DNA of 64,000 nt from Anopheles merus (lineage: Eukaryota; Arthropoda; Insecta; Diptera; Culicidae): contig NC_054084.1 in assembly GCF_017562075.2 (NCBI RefSeq), forward strand, positions 18,660,889 to 18,724,888, read 5' to 3'. Positions 24,701 to 36,133 of this stretch are shown piece after piece. The notes beneath the pieces are model-generated. The model did not search any database. It was not told the DNA's origin and was given only the letters and a program-made list of their open reading frames with translations. Each line of letters opens with the position of its first letter. Positions within the stretch are counted from its first letter, which is position 1. The position numbers and the translations under genes are program-made.

Positions 24701-27700
24701 GGGACAGTAATATGGTCAATTTATCAGCCAATGCCATTCCCATACAGACCACAATCAGGAACAAAGTACCGAAACGACCAGCAGCACCACCAGCAGCGGC
24801 ACCAGCGCTGGTGCAACTTAATGTGCATACATTAGCATAAACGGTTTCGGGTGCACCCACCCGCCATAAGGTCACCTGTCCGTACTGGGTCCGTACGCGT
24901 GCGCTACTTTCCCTTCGCGGTGGACTTTCGCTGCAAGGCTGAAGTGCATTTTTTCGAAGAGGAAAACAACTACAAAAAGCATTCCATTCCATACGGTTCA
25001 GCTTGGACAGTGGGACCTTTGCCAGAACAGGGGGCACTATATGGCGCTGATGTGAGTTTGATTGAGCTCAACCGTTTAGCTTCACATTTTCGATTTTATT
25101 TATGCGATTCGATGTTAAAATGCGAACGAGTTTTGTCAGACAGAAAGTGTTACACGCGAGGCAATAGGATCAAATGTGAACTTTTACCCCTGTTTTTTGT
25201 GTTCGAAGCTCTTGGAAAGATAGGTTCGATCATTCGAACATTCCCGATGATAAAAAAAAACATAGACACATACATATACCTAAACGGTCATAATTTCTCT
25301 CACCCACATTCATTCCACGAAGCCGATGCGGAAGGGAATGATGATGAGCTTGCGCACGTCATTTGCATAGCAACATAAATGCAGAAATAAAAGGGTGAAA
25401 CGCTCGGTCGCCCACTTTTTTTTCTCACCAACGAGATGTTACAGAAGCAATCAAAGCGCCCCATTGGATTGAAAGGTTTCTTGAATAAAATCCAAACAAA
25501 TGAAGTGTCTGTATGAGGTAAATGTTAAGCATCATTATTTAATTACGGACTATTCTCATTAAAAATTAAAAGCTGGTTTTGAAGTCCTCAAAACGATCAC
25601 CAATCAATGGCACTTGCAATGATTTAACTTTGATTACTTATCAATTTCAATATCAACCTCCTCTTTATCGGCGGCACTGACACTTGCCTGTCTCATCGAT
25701 GGGCTGGCTGGATGGATGGGAACATAATTTACACTCCTCGAGTCCAACAAATTTCACACCGCTCGGATGAGATGTGATGGAAAGTAAGGAAGCGGGGAGC
25801 CATTTCTTCGAATTTCTTCCCCCTTTTGCATCGACCTTAGTTCGCATCAGGCTGAGCTGAGTCGAGTCAGTCAGTCAGTCAGTGGGCTAAACTTCTCCTT
25901 GGGGCCTGGTTATGTATGCCACGAATATATGTATACAGGCGAATCTGCAACAGGGAAGAAACAAAAAAAACTATCAACATTGATATGAAATATGAAATAA
26001 GAAATTCTCATATAATGGCATAGCAGCAACAACAGCAAAAAAAAACAACGCTCAACAACGGGACAGGAAATGATGAATCGCTACGTAATAGTATCGCACC
26101 GGCGCGCACTTGGAAGTTCGATCGGGCTGGCGGGCTGGATGCTGTGGGAAAGCTTTTCACTGGCCCCGGGTAGATTTGTGGAACATAGCTTTAGATTTTT
26201 CTTTTCTGTCTTTATTTTGTTCAGTTTGCGAAACAATTTCACTGTGTTTTTTTTGTTGCAGTTATTTCACTCGTTAAGATTGTTTCGCCAATTTTATTGC
26301 CGCCAGCTCCGTCGTCCGCATATTATGCGATGAGTGTGTGCTTATGGGGTTATCTGTGGAGTGGAATTTTTTTTTTACTATTATTACTGTTACTTTTTTC
26401 CTTTATATCTAGACCTCTTTTACCCGATGGGCAGAGTTCTATAATCGTCACAATAATTACATCACCGAAGCTATGCTGGAGGCATTCGGTGTATTGAGCT
26501 GGCAGTGGCAGCTTTCCCATGGGTTGGAATTTCACAGGAAGGTTAATATAAACACTCACTGCGAATGAATGCTTGCGTGGATGACAGTGGGACGTGTTTA
26601 TTTGTTTTAATTTACCATTCCTCATTACATCTGTGGCTTTTGGGTGGGTAATGGCGTAGGTCATTTGCGTAAATGCGAGGAATGAATGTTTGGAATGTAA
26701 GAGAAGAGACAGAAGAGATGTTTTTGTACGTAAATTGTAACAATTTTGTATTATGTAATGAAAAAACTAAAGCATACTTAAGAGGATGGCGTCCCCTTTT
26801 AACCTTCTCTTGTTTAAATTCGTCCAATCATCGCACTTAATAAACCTCCTAGCCTCCTAGCTAAGCTCTCGCTCTTTATTCTTCGCCCTGTTCCGTCAAC
26901 CGATTCATTACTGTAGCTGAAATCTCGTTCCAAACCAATTAGAATATCACGCAAACCGATTAAAAGGCACATTCCGGTTCGGGTTGGCAAGCATGGGTAG
27001 AGCAACGAAAGCTACCGAACATGATTTGTGCTTTTTGAGATTCGTTCTGGAAGTGAAAGTGTGAGATGAGATTCGTTGAAGAACAACGAAATCCCAAGGG
27101 CTACTAATCAAGGCATTTTAAAGGAGGTGGTTTAAAGGGAATCTGCCCCAATCCGATCAGTTCAAGGTTGAGTTGGGCTAGGTCGTGATCGTGGACCGTA
27201 CTTCGTTTGTCATACGTAAGCGCATTAGGTTGATGGCTGTGGTCAGTAGCTTTCTAAGAATAAAAAAAACGTATGCTCTTATCCCTCTGATATCCTGCCC
27301 TGCTCGATCAGTTGACGGAAACAGCGATAGAAGCGATTTAAATTAGATGCTTTATCCGACCCAAAATTATTCTAATTCCAGTCCCATTCCACGGACCTGT
27401 TTCTGGAGGTGTGTTCCCCTGCGGGTAATTCCGGCGGAGAACAATTCTAGATCCTAGTAGCGTAGCGCTCTGGCCCAATACCTAGAAGCCATTAACATCG
27501 CAACAACAAAGCCACAGTGTCCAGCGGTGCTATAGTCTTGTTTGGGGATGAGATGTTTGGGAATGATATAAAGCAATAAGCTGCCTAGACTGACACAAAT
27601 TAAGTTGTTCGTTCGACGAAAGGGAAAAACTTGTTTCGGGCTTGGGAGTGTGAAGTTTCCGATAGAATAGACAAGATTCCTGCGGTTAGGGTGTATCGGT

Positions 27701-29618
27701 AGAGGGTTTAAGGTTTAAATCACGTTTAAAATGAAAGTTGTGGGATAAATAAAGCAACAGGCGGGCATGTCGTTATGATCATACTTTGAGTAATTCTTGG
27801 AAATTAAGTTGAAATATAAGATAGCATTCTACAAATTACGCAAATTAGATAAACATAACAACTCATTTCCAAACATTTAACAAAATCGTTAACGAAATAA
27901 CAATGGCTATAAGCTTAAACATTGAAAAGATAACAGATAACAAACAATCAAACATTGTAAAAGAAATAAAGACGAACAACATAAATTAAATTTTAGATGT
28001 GGAGCAAGGTTAATCTAAGGAGATAGGATGTGTAATATAATTGAAAGATAAATAACATGAAAGGATGTTACAGAGAAGAAAAAAAAACAAAAATAAAAAC
28101 TGACAACATATGATCCAAGGACTTTGCCGAATGCCCTTAAAGGTTTTATTAGATCAGCTTGGGCAGCTTTGATAAATTATGAAATATTAATCCGCATTTA
28201 AGAGCAATTCATGGAATGTTTTACACTCAATTTTAATTGGATATCCCAAAAATTCCATATGACCTTCATTCAAAGAACAAATGTGAACAATAAATTACTG
28301 TTATACCATAATCCCTCTTTACGGCATTAATGCCACTTAACCCATAATGGTGATCGATAACAAAAGAGAAGAATAATTGTACATCCATCATGCTTTGTTG
28401 CGATTCGTAAACACTTTTGCATTGCTCCGTTCAATTCGGAATTTTAAGCTGAAGCTGAACAAGCGCAAGGACAAGCTACAGGAATGCAAAAGGTACTGAT
28501 TAAGCTGACATGCAATGCATGTTAATGCACGTCCGGTCCACATAGGGGTCAGCTTTCCAGCACGAAATCACCCGACGGGGAAGATAATTAATTAAATTTC
28601 GTTCCTCAAACAAGTGCCTTGCAGCAGAGAAAAGATTGATCTTCCTGCACGAACCAAACGACCATTGACCTGGGTTGGTTCCTCGCCGTTCCTCAATCAT
28701 CGTGTGGGTGCAGTCGGAAGGGTCTAAACACTGACATAAAAGATGAATTTTTAACATCCGTCCATTAAACACGAAACTGGTTTCAAGGGTTTGGCGCTTG
28801 ATCGGTAAAAAAGGAAGCGAATTCCTCGCGCAAGAAACCCCAATCCCAGTCATATCAGTGTTGCGGTCAGCTGCGTTTTTGTGCGCGCCATGACCTGTAA
28901 TAATGCTTCAGTGAGCAAATGAAAGAAACATTGAGCTCCAAATCGGGCGATCAAGCTGAGCAAATAACACTACGCCGTTCGCATGCGTTTCATAAACCAT
29001 CCCGCAGGGAGCTTAAACCACATTGTTTGGGTACGTGATTGGGATGGTTAACAAAAAAAAAAAAAAACCAACAACGCAACCACAACCCTTTGGAACTCTT
29101 TGGAATTCCGAATGACAGGAAGATGACCCATCTTCTTCGGGGTCTTGGATCTCCAGGTGTTCTCCAGGCGAGCGCGTTTATCTTGACCTTCATCAGCCAC
29201 ACTCATTTGCGCCAGCGTTTCGGTTTAATAGGAAGAGGAATGATTTGCCAATGAAAAGACGACATCCGGACACAGCGACTTTAGCAGTAGTCCCAAAACC
29301 GAGGGTAGCACAAGAGGTGTAAATCAAATTTATTGCTTTGCATGACGATCACAACCAACACGCAGAAGCAAACAGAAATGTACACGAAAAGTGAAAAAAA
29401 GATCAGAAGAAAGCTGAACGTTCAAGATAGTCTGCGTTTCGGACGGGTTGAAGGTTCCTGGTTTTTCGCTGTTTCTTTCTTCCTTTTCTCTCTCGCTCAA
29501 TTTTCGGAGTTCCAAAACATTCCAGCAACACACAAAACAGTCTTTATCTTTGACAATTGGCGTAACGGTACAACCCGACGCCGAGGACATAAAAGGGCTC
29601 GCGCGTGCACGTGTGTGT
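21757..29618. other. Intergenic stretch, no supported gene
   Basis: Frames on both strands were read and none shows a known domain. The two most protein-like are at 24657-25037 (minus) and 24851-25378 (plus); they overlap each other and lengths like these are expected by chance. (TCAG)4 lies at about 25868. AT-rich DNA spans about 27.75-28.3 kb. Confidence 0.35.
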
Positions 29619-29629
29619 GGGGGGGGGGG
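29619..29629. repeat. G11 homopolymer after a GT tract
   Basis: A GTGTGTGTG tract runs into eleven G residues. It is a simple repeat; no function is evident. Confidence 0.75.
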
Positions 29630-32600
29630 AACAGATCGGCAGATGATGGTGTTGGCCTACATTCGCTGAAGGTTTGGTCGGACACCTTGGATAACGCTTT
29701 ACATAAAATTACGATTTGTTCCATTATGGACATGGACATCTTTCAGGAGACAAATGTACATTTGCTTCTACTTCTTCTTCTTCTTCTTATGGTTGAGTGT
29801 TTGTGTCGCAGGCGAGCCCTTCGCGCTTATCAATGAACTTGGCCCGAGCGCTTGGAACCATCGGCGGATTACTCCGGTGGAATAATAATATTATGGTGTT
29901 GGATTTATGAATACATTTCACCGAAAAAAAAGCAGGGCTGCATAGCATTGTAGTTCGATGCAGTCGATGTTGCAGCTGATGCATACAAAGCGTGGGGTGC
30001 GATAGTGCAATCGGAAGGTACAGTTATTTAATCGCCTCGAACGAATTGAAGAAAATGGGAAGCGTGGGTACAGAAGGGTTCTTTTCGATGGGTGGCAAAC
30101 AGAACACGAAACGATTCGCTGTGGGGCTTAGAATGTGTTCGAGTTGGGGCCGTGAATAAAATATTGCCCTTCTTTGTCGATGTTTGTTATGGTCAATACC
30201 GTAACGTTGACAAATTGACGATGGATTATGAATGTTTTGCAGCTAATACGGAGCGAGGGTACGTAATGCAGATTAAATATTTATTATTATTTGACTTGTG
30301 ACAGCCTTTCTGACTCATTTTTCTCTGGATTTATATTAACAAATTCAAGTGAATTACCAATGCCAAAGAAATTGAAACGAATTTGTTCGAGACTTATTCA
30401 GTTTCTCATCCTCCTTCCAAAACTAAATCAATCCAGACCAGTTTGCTCATCTACGGACTTTCCAAGGATAATCTTTAATGTAAAGATTCCGCTGCAAATC
30501 AACAAATGTTTTCTCTGCGTCTTTTGAAATATCTTTAACGCAAATTTAACTATGATTTTTATCAATCCTCGATCTACGTCAATGCCACGTTATAAGAATG
30601 ACAAGAAACGAATAATATCTGCTAAGCAAATATTAATGACTGTATAGACTGGGAATGATACTACGATGATTCACACATTGTAGAACTTTTAAAGTTAGTG
30701 ATGATATTAATTAAATTTTAACAAATTACCACATAGGATATCCTTGTGGATAAAAATTGCATTTTTTATTATTATTTTTTATTCAGAAGCAACGGTTCAA
30801 ATAGGCCGTATTGCTTAAAACTAGATTATACAAGTATAGTTCATGGCGCTAAAATCTATATTGACTGGAAGACATTTCCTTCTCTGAGCCATGGAAGGGC
30901 ACCTTATCCTGGGCGTACTCGGACATTTTGGTTAATTCCATCCAGCCCTTGAATTTGTGGTCCTATGAGCGTGGCAAAGGATCGGATCTACATCAATCGG
31001 ATTGCGAGGTTCAGTTCAGATTTCCAGTTCAATGTTCCAAATGGCATTGCGGGGTCTGTATCGTTTTGTTCTCTGGCATTTGTTCCATTCAGGCCTTTCC
31101 ATCAGTGGTCCGAGTGATTTGGCGGGGGTCTGTATCGTTCCAGTTCTCTAGTAAATCATTGCAAGAACCAAAATTGCAAATTTTATAAGACGTAACAATT
31201 AAATCTTCCTAGAAAGTATTATGATTTTTTGTTAAACAGCTCTGCAGCTGAATGGATCTTCCAATTTTGCCGTGACCATTTTTGGAAATTATTGACCGGT
31301 CAGATTCTTATGATATGTCAACGTTGGAATTAAAAATCGATTAATATGACTCGTTCTAATGTCTGCAAATATTGAGATTTTGAATTCAACTATATAGAAT
31401 TCTGTAATAAATGGTACAGACTTTACTTTTTGATTGATGAATGTGAATCATTAATACAAACAGCAGTTTCTGTAGCATTGAGTTCTACACGTCACTTCTA
31501 AATATAAGTTTATCATAAACAAATCTTAACAATCCACATACACAGGAAGTCTTTAACTCTTTGCCCGAGCGCCATATCCACAAAAGGGTACCCCCTTCAT
31601 TAATTACCCCATTGCATTCCCATTAGGATAGTTGCCATTTCCTTAAGCAGGATTGTAGGTAGGATGATTGCTTTTATCCTATCCCACCTTCCGCCTTGTG
31701 CAATACCCAAATGAATCACGTTGATGAGTCAATTGGACCGGCGACGGCGACCCTAGAGTGCACCTTTTTGCTTTATCGTTCATCAAACCTCCCGAGCCAT
31801 CGCACTTTGCTCCGTTTTAGTTTATTGCATTGCCATTTTAAGCTAGCCGCACCGGCGCACCAGTGTGTGCGTTAGTGCCGGCCGGGTGGCCGGAATCGCA
31901 AACTCCCTCCCGTCGTCGTATGCTTTGTGATATAAGTGACCTTATTTGGTGTCACTAAACTTAGGCGCGCGCTCTCGCGAGGTGGCAGTGTGCGCACGCC
32001 TTAGACGCGCGCGCTCGTGAAGTCGAGCAGGTTGAACGTCCGGACCATCGATCAATCGTTCATCATCATCGTTTCCTATAGCGGTAAAGGGACGAACAAA
32101 AAAGATAAAAAACAAACGAATCGCACACATGCGCAAATTGCAACAACAACAAAAAAAGATACACAAACGATGAAAACAAACAGACATCATTAAACATAGG
32201 ACGAAAAAGCTGTCATCGCCGCAGCACTCGCCCGGTGACACGCGGGTCGTGACGAACGACCGTTACGATTGCGAACTGTTGTACCGTTTCGGATGCTTTT
32301 TTTTTTGCTTTCGTGTTGTTCGTGCGTGCCTGGAGGCTTTTTACGTAAGGTTGTTCTCCTTGCCCGGGCGCCTTATCGGTCGACCACCGTCCCAACCCGA
32401 CCCGAGAGGTGAACAGAGGTTGCTTAGGATCGAACGAGGTGAGCAAAATGAGTTCCAAATTAACCGTTCCAAGGAGCTGTTAAAACGAAACTAATGCATG
32501 AGAGTTCTCCTACTAAAAGCTTTTCCGACGCTCCCGTTACAATGTAACATGCTAAATAAACATAACCTTCGGAAGGTTTGCTGGTTGATAATTGATTGCT

Positions 32601-33696
32601 AAGCAGACAGCACACTTTGAACTTCTCGGTTAAGAGCTACTAATGTATTTTGAACCTAAATTTTGCACCCATTTACGAATGACAGCGCTAGCTCGATTTG
32701 TCACGTCTTAATGACAGCAATTAAAGCCCACACACACAAACGCGCTCTCCCTCGGTCCGGCCAGTGCACTAATTGGTGACGGCCGCACTTGTTCGGATGC
32801 TCGTGCCAGTGCGATCAGCCGTAAGGTTTCGTGTGCATTCCCTGGCGCTGCCCGGTGACTACCCTTCGCAGCGCATGCGCAGCAATTGACGTCGATCGTC
32901 CGCACGTTCCAAGGGTTTGCGGCCGTTTTTTCCAGCATGACACCCCGGAAGAGTGTCGAGTGAACGCGCGCGGGCAATGTGAACTATTTCCCGCCGGTGC
33001 ACACACTCAGCCGATATTGAATTTCTGCTGTGGCAAGATCTGGGAAAAGGTTTCATCGAGTCGCCGCGTAGTGCGTTCTGCGCTGAGCGAGACAAATGGA
33101 CGCTGCACGCGTGGGTCGATACGTTGGAAGAGCATAGGAATTTCCTTATCGTCTTTTTTCTGCTGTGGCGGCAAGGAAATGCCCATCGATCAGAAGCAGT
33201 AGAACTGCTCGGGATGGAGTAGGACCAGCTGGCGGCCCGATGGAAGAGTAGTTCCGCACATGGATGCCGTTTTTTCCGGGATCGTGTGAGATCGATGGCA
33301 AATCGTGCACATTTATTAGCGTCCAGAAGCCAGACCAGCACCGTAATAGGTTGCACGCGTGTAGCTAATGACTAGCCGCGACACGTTTGGAAGGAAAAAG
33401 AAAACAGTCCGTAGTAAATCGGGCGATTTGTGGTAGTGTGTTGGTTGCCTTGTTTGTTAATTAAGTTAGCTGTTTTTGTTCTGCTTCTTAATTGAGTTCA
33501 AAGAAAACAAGAAGTTTGATGAAACTAGGAAATTTATGATGAAAAAGCCATCACTAAAACATGGTTTTCAAGGTAATTTAAATGTAAGTAAAATTTATCT
33601 AAATATTTGACGATTAAATAACAAACAAATGAAAATCGAGTAAATGTCATTTACTCATGAAAATGAGCATTTTGTATAAAAGAATATCAAAGCACT
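29630..33696. other. Intergenic stretch, AT-rich then CpG-rich
   Basis: About 30.3-31.56 kb is AT-rich. About 31.86-33.35 kb is GC-rich and resembles a promoter or 5'UTR zone, with CGCGCG clusters at about 31973 and 32005. In the latter, several overlapping frames are open, including a + frame (32983-33375) interrupted only by one TAG at 33220-33222. No family is recognised. Confidence 0.35.
31051..31139. repeat. Duplicated 15-mer GGGGTCTGTATCGTT, 74 bp apart
   Basis: Identical copies lie at 31051-31065 and 31125-31139, each followed within a few bases by GTTCTCT. The rest of the interval is not clearly duplicated, so this may be an old tandem duplication that has diverged. Confidence 0.4.
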
Positions 33697-34034
33697 TGTA
33701 GCGACCTTGCCCGCTACGATCCGTTTTCGATAAGGCTACGTGTAGCTGCGGCTAAAGGGGCGGCCGTGAGAATAAATATTGCGGATAGTTGCGAGAGGAG
33801 AACGAGCGAACCAAAAAACCGAGAGAGCGAGCGATCGGACGAAGCGGTACGATGATCGAGCGGTTTTGCGGCGCGATGGCGAAAAAAAGACGCGGCACTT
33901 TGGTAACGGTTATCAGGTGGTTTGGTGGTGGTTTTGGCTCGTGCAATAAAGTTTTTAGTTGGTTTGGCGTAATACCAAATAAAAATAATTTAATAATTGG
34001 TTTAATTTTAAAAAGAAAGTAGTTAGTCGTTTCA
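33697..34034 (+). repeat. 5' LTR (338 bp)
   Basis: It begins TGTAGCGAC and ends GTCGTTTCA, so the ends are TG..CA and form a short imperfect inverted repeat (7 of 9). An AATAAA polyadenylation signal lies at 33945-33950. A candidate primer-binding site starts two bases after the end. The boundaries are inferred, because no second LTR is available for comparison and the right-hand target-site duplication is gone. Confidence 0.6.
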
Positions 34035-34036
34035 TG

Positions 34037-34054
34037 TGGTGACAGCGGAAAAGC
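34037..34054 (+). promoter_or_regulatory. Candidate tRNA primer-binding site
   Basis: TGGTGACAGCGGAAAAGC begins with TGG, complementary to the universal tRNA CCA end, and sits 2 nt after the LTR. I could not identify the priming tRNA. Confidence 0.45.
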
Positions 34055-34334
34055 GCAAAATTTTTAGCGCAGGTAACATTTCTGACTGGTGTGCAAAAAA
34101 CGGGAGTAGCTGGTGAAATTTTTTTTTGGGTAAGTGGTGGCGGAAAATAGCAGCGTTATAGTGAGTGATATTAAATTATAGTGAATAATACTACACATAA
34201 GTTCTTTTGAATCTTTTATTAATTCGTTTTAAATATAATTAGAAAAAAATACATAAATAGTTAAGATAGTTTGTACGATCTTTCTCTTTGTAATTTATTC
34301 CCAAATCCTTCATTTTATTTTCGGGCGTAAGGTG

Positions 34335-35531
34335 ATGAACAATAGGGTGTTAGCACTTAGAAATAGAGCAATTCAAATTAATACAGGTAGCTTAACTAAT
34401 ATTTGTGCATTCCAACCTACATACAACTTAAACTCCACAACTGTTAGCGAATCCTGTATGAATCAGGAATATAGTTATAAAGAACGCCTCCAGATCCTCA
34501 AAGCAGAGCTTCTTAACCAAAGTGTCGAAATCGAGAGAGCGTTAAACGGTACAATTTCAAGTATGGCGTACGAATTTCCGATAGAGAAAGCAATGCTTTA
34601 CATTCCGGAATATCACGGAACAGCAAAAGATCTGGACGGTTTTCTATATCAAATAGAGTATTTTGCGAAACAAATTCCTGAAGGGGAATCAGAAGAAGAC
34701 CTTATACGAACGGTAATGTTCAAATTGAAGGGAGAGGCTGCGGGTTCTTTTAATCGAATTTTGGATGATTCGTGGAACAGTGTTAAAATGAATCTGATAA
34801 AAGTGTTTGGAGAAAAGTTTAGCTTGGAAGCCATTTTCCAGCAAGTCGAGACGCTGCAACAAGAGGTCAATGAACCTTTTTCCATATACAAAGAAAGAGT
34901 GATGAAACTTAAAGAACATATTATTAATAACGATAGAGCAAATACGGAAGATTCATACACACTTAAAAACTTAAAAATACATTTCTTGGCTGGTTTAAAG
35001 AACCCGGAATTAAAAACTCTTGCGAGAACCAATAAGCATCTCAGTTTTGATGAACTTTTGGAATATCTCCAGGAAGAGGTAGTGCAAATCGAACATATCC
35101 GAAAGATCGAGGAAAGATTAAACCGCACGCAATTTTTCGAAACTTACAACAATGAGAGTTCCATGAACCCGTGCCAAAACAGCTATAATTACACCTATCC
35201 AAATAACCAAACTGCTCCTAATGTAGATTGTAGCACTGATAGTAGAAAACGCTGCGATAATGGTAACAGTAGCTTAAACCATTCACATTTTAATAATTTT
35301 GGGATACCCCAACACAACAGTACAACACATAATACTAATCCTCCTAATTTTAATAACAATTATTCACGCCCGAGAAGATACTTTACACCATATAGAAACA
35401 ATAACACACAAAACACAATACCTCAAAATAATTTTACACAAGGGCCTTCTCAAAACAACCTCTACAATAACTCTAACAGCTCACACAATCATCAACAATC
35501 CGATAATCCGACTGTGAATAAAAAAAACTAA
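34335..35531 (+). CDS. gag: Retrotransposon Gag (intact frame)
   Basis: 398 residues from the ATG at 34335; an in-frame GTG lies just before it and is not a likely start. The central part, about residues 70-250, has the helical pattern of retrotransposon Gag/capsid domains: IPEYHG, then a helix around LDGFLYQIEYFAKQIP, then LKGEAAGSF, and YKERVMKLKEHI further on. The C-terminal 120 residues are Asn/Gln/Ser/Thr-rich with a few Arg/Lys residues that could bind RNA, and there is no CX2CX4HX4C zinc knuckle. Gag forms the cytoplasmic particle that packages element RNA. The frame ends at TAA 35529-35531, directly after the slippery heptamer. Codons are AT-rich compared with Atf6. It is uninterrupted, so recent activity of the family is possible although this copy is incomplete. 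Confidence 0.85.
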   Translation: MNNRVLALRNRAIQINTGSLTNICAFQPTYNLNSTTVSESCMNQEYSYKERLQILKAELLNQSVEIERALNGTISSMAYEFPIEKAMLYIPEYHGTAKDLDGFLYQIEYFAKQIPEGESEEDLIRTVMFKLKGEAAGSFNRILDDSWNSVKMNLIKVFGEKFSLEAIFQQVETLQQEVNEPFSIYKERVMKLKEHIINNDRANTEDSYTLKNLKIHFLAGLKNPELKTLARTNKHLSFDELLEYLQEEVVQIEHIRKIEERLNRTQFFETYNNESSMNPCQNSYNYTYPNNQTAPNVDCSTDSRKRCDNGNSSLNHSHFNNFGIPQHNSTTHNTNPPNFNNNYSRPRRYFTPYRNNNTQNTIPQNNFTQGPSQNNLYNNSNSSHNHQQSDNPTVNKKN

Positions 35532-35575
35532 AACAAGGAACACTAGTCAATCTTAATAAAAACACTAGTGTTCCT
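35522..35575 (+). promoter_or_regulatory. Programmed -1 ribosomal frameshift signal
   Basis: The heptamer A AAA AAC (35522-35528, split as read in the gag frame) lies directly before the gag stop. A 7-nt spacer (35529-35535) is followed by a perfect 12-bp stem, AGGAACACTAGT (35536-35547) with ACTAGTGTTCCT (35564-35575), closing a 16-nt loop. Slipping back one base leads into the frame that is open through the protease. Heptamer type, spacing and stem fit the known rules for -1 frameshifting in retroelements. Confidence 0.85.
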
Positions 35576-36133
35576 ACAAACCAAAATAATATATTCTTCT
35601 TCGGTTCATATCAAGAACATCAGAATAAATATGATAACGGTTTATGTAGCGATTTTGTAGAAGAGAGTGAATTGCTTAATATCGATTATATTAAAGACGG
35701 TAAATTAATGGCCAAAATTTTATCGAAATGTATGGGAGCAAAAGAAATTTATTATTTAATTGATACTGGCGCCTGCTTTAACTTTCTAAGTTTGGAATTG
35801 GCAAAAGAGCTTGGGGCATCTTCAATAGATTATAATGATAATATAAAATTTGCTAGTTTTGATGGAATAGTATCCGACACAGTAGGTTCAATTCTAATTA
35901 ACTTACATATTGGTAGGTCAACATACCCAATAAAATTTTATATAATTAAAACACTTAATGTCCCAGGAATTTTGGGGGCAGAATTTCTAAAGCAATACAC
36001 AGTAAAAGTCGATAAATACTTTCAAAGCATATCCTTAAAAAGTCCAGTTAACGGAGAGGTCAATGAAAGTAATATTGAAAAATTACCTATTGATAGCAAG
36101 CAAACAACAAGCAAACATATTTTAACGTTGTAA
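35528..36133 (+). CDS. pro: Retrotransposon aspartic protease, reached by -1 frameshift
   Basis: The frame is open from the slippery site to TAA at 36131-36133, with no ATG near its start, as expected for a Gag-Pro fusion. The active-site motif LIDTGA has its Asp codon at 35762-35764, and a later GILGAEF matches the second conserved block (hydrophobic pair plus Gly) of retropepsins. Protease matures Gag and Pol polyproteins in the particle; like other retropepsins it should act as a dimer. The frame ends about 40 residues after the protease core, where an intact element would run on into reverse transcriptase. Several stops follow in every frame that I read, so the missing pol is a deletion or decay, not another shift. 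Confidence 0.85.
   Translation, partial: LKQGTLVNLNKNTSVPTNQNNIFFFGSYQEHQNKYDNGLCSDFVEESELLNIDYIKDGKLMAKILSKCMGAKEIYYLIDTGACFNFLSLELAKELGASSIDYNDNIKFASFDGIVSDTVGSILINLHIGRSTYPIKFYIIKTLNVPGILGAEFLKQYTVKVDKYFQSISLKSPVNGEVNESNIEKLPIDSKQTTSKHILTL

Larger units (their letters stand above)
33697..36133 (+). mobile_element. Truncated Ty3/Gypsy-type LTR retrotransposon
   Basis: In order: a 5' LTR, a candidate primer-binding site, gag, a -1 frameshift signal and an aspartic protease. The coding sequence then stops, and I see no reverse transcriptase, RNase H, integrase, polypurine tract or second LTR downstream. The 3' part has therefore been deleted, or the element belongs to a non-autonomous lineage. 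AT-rich sequence of the same texture runs to about 36.36 kb and may still be element DNA. Gag without a CCHC knuckle fits several insect Gypsy-group lineages; the exact clade cannot be set without the reverse transcriptase. Confidence 0.85.

Noticed and set aside
24657..25037. Minus-strand 126-codon frame with Ala/Gly stretch and hydrophobic segment
   Set aside because: Codons look natural, but there is no domain, no clear start, and a 175-codon frame overlaps it on the plus strand; both are within chance expectation for the window.
25030..25060. Possible third CTCF-like site (CAGGGGGCAC...GGCGCTG)
   Set aside because: Several core positions differ from the consensus; too weak to list.
34649..35128. 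159-codon minus-strand frame
   Set aside because: It is the antisense shadow of gag.
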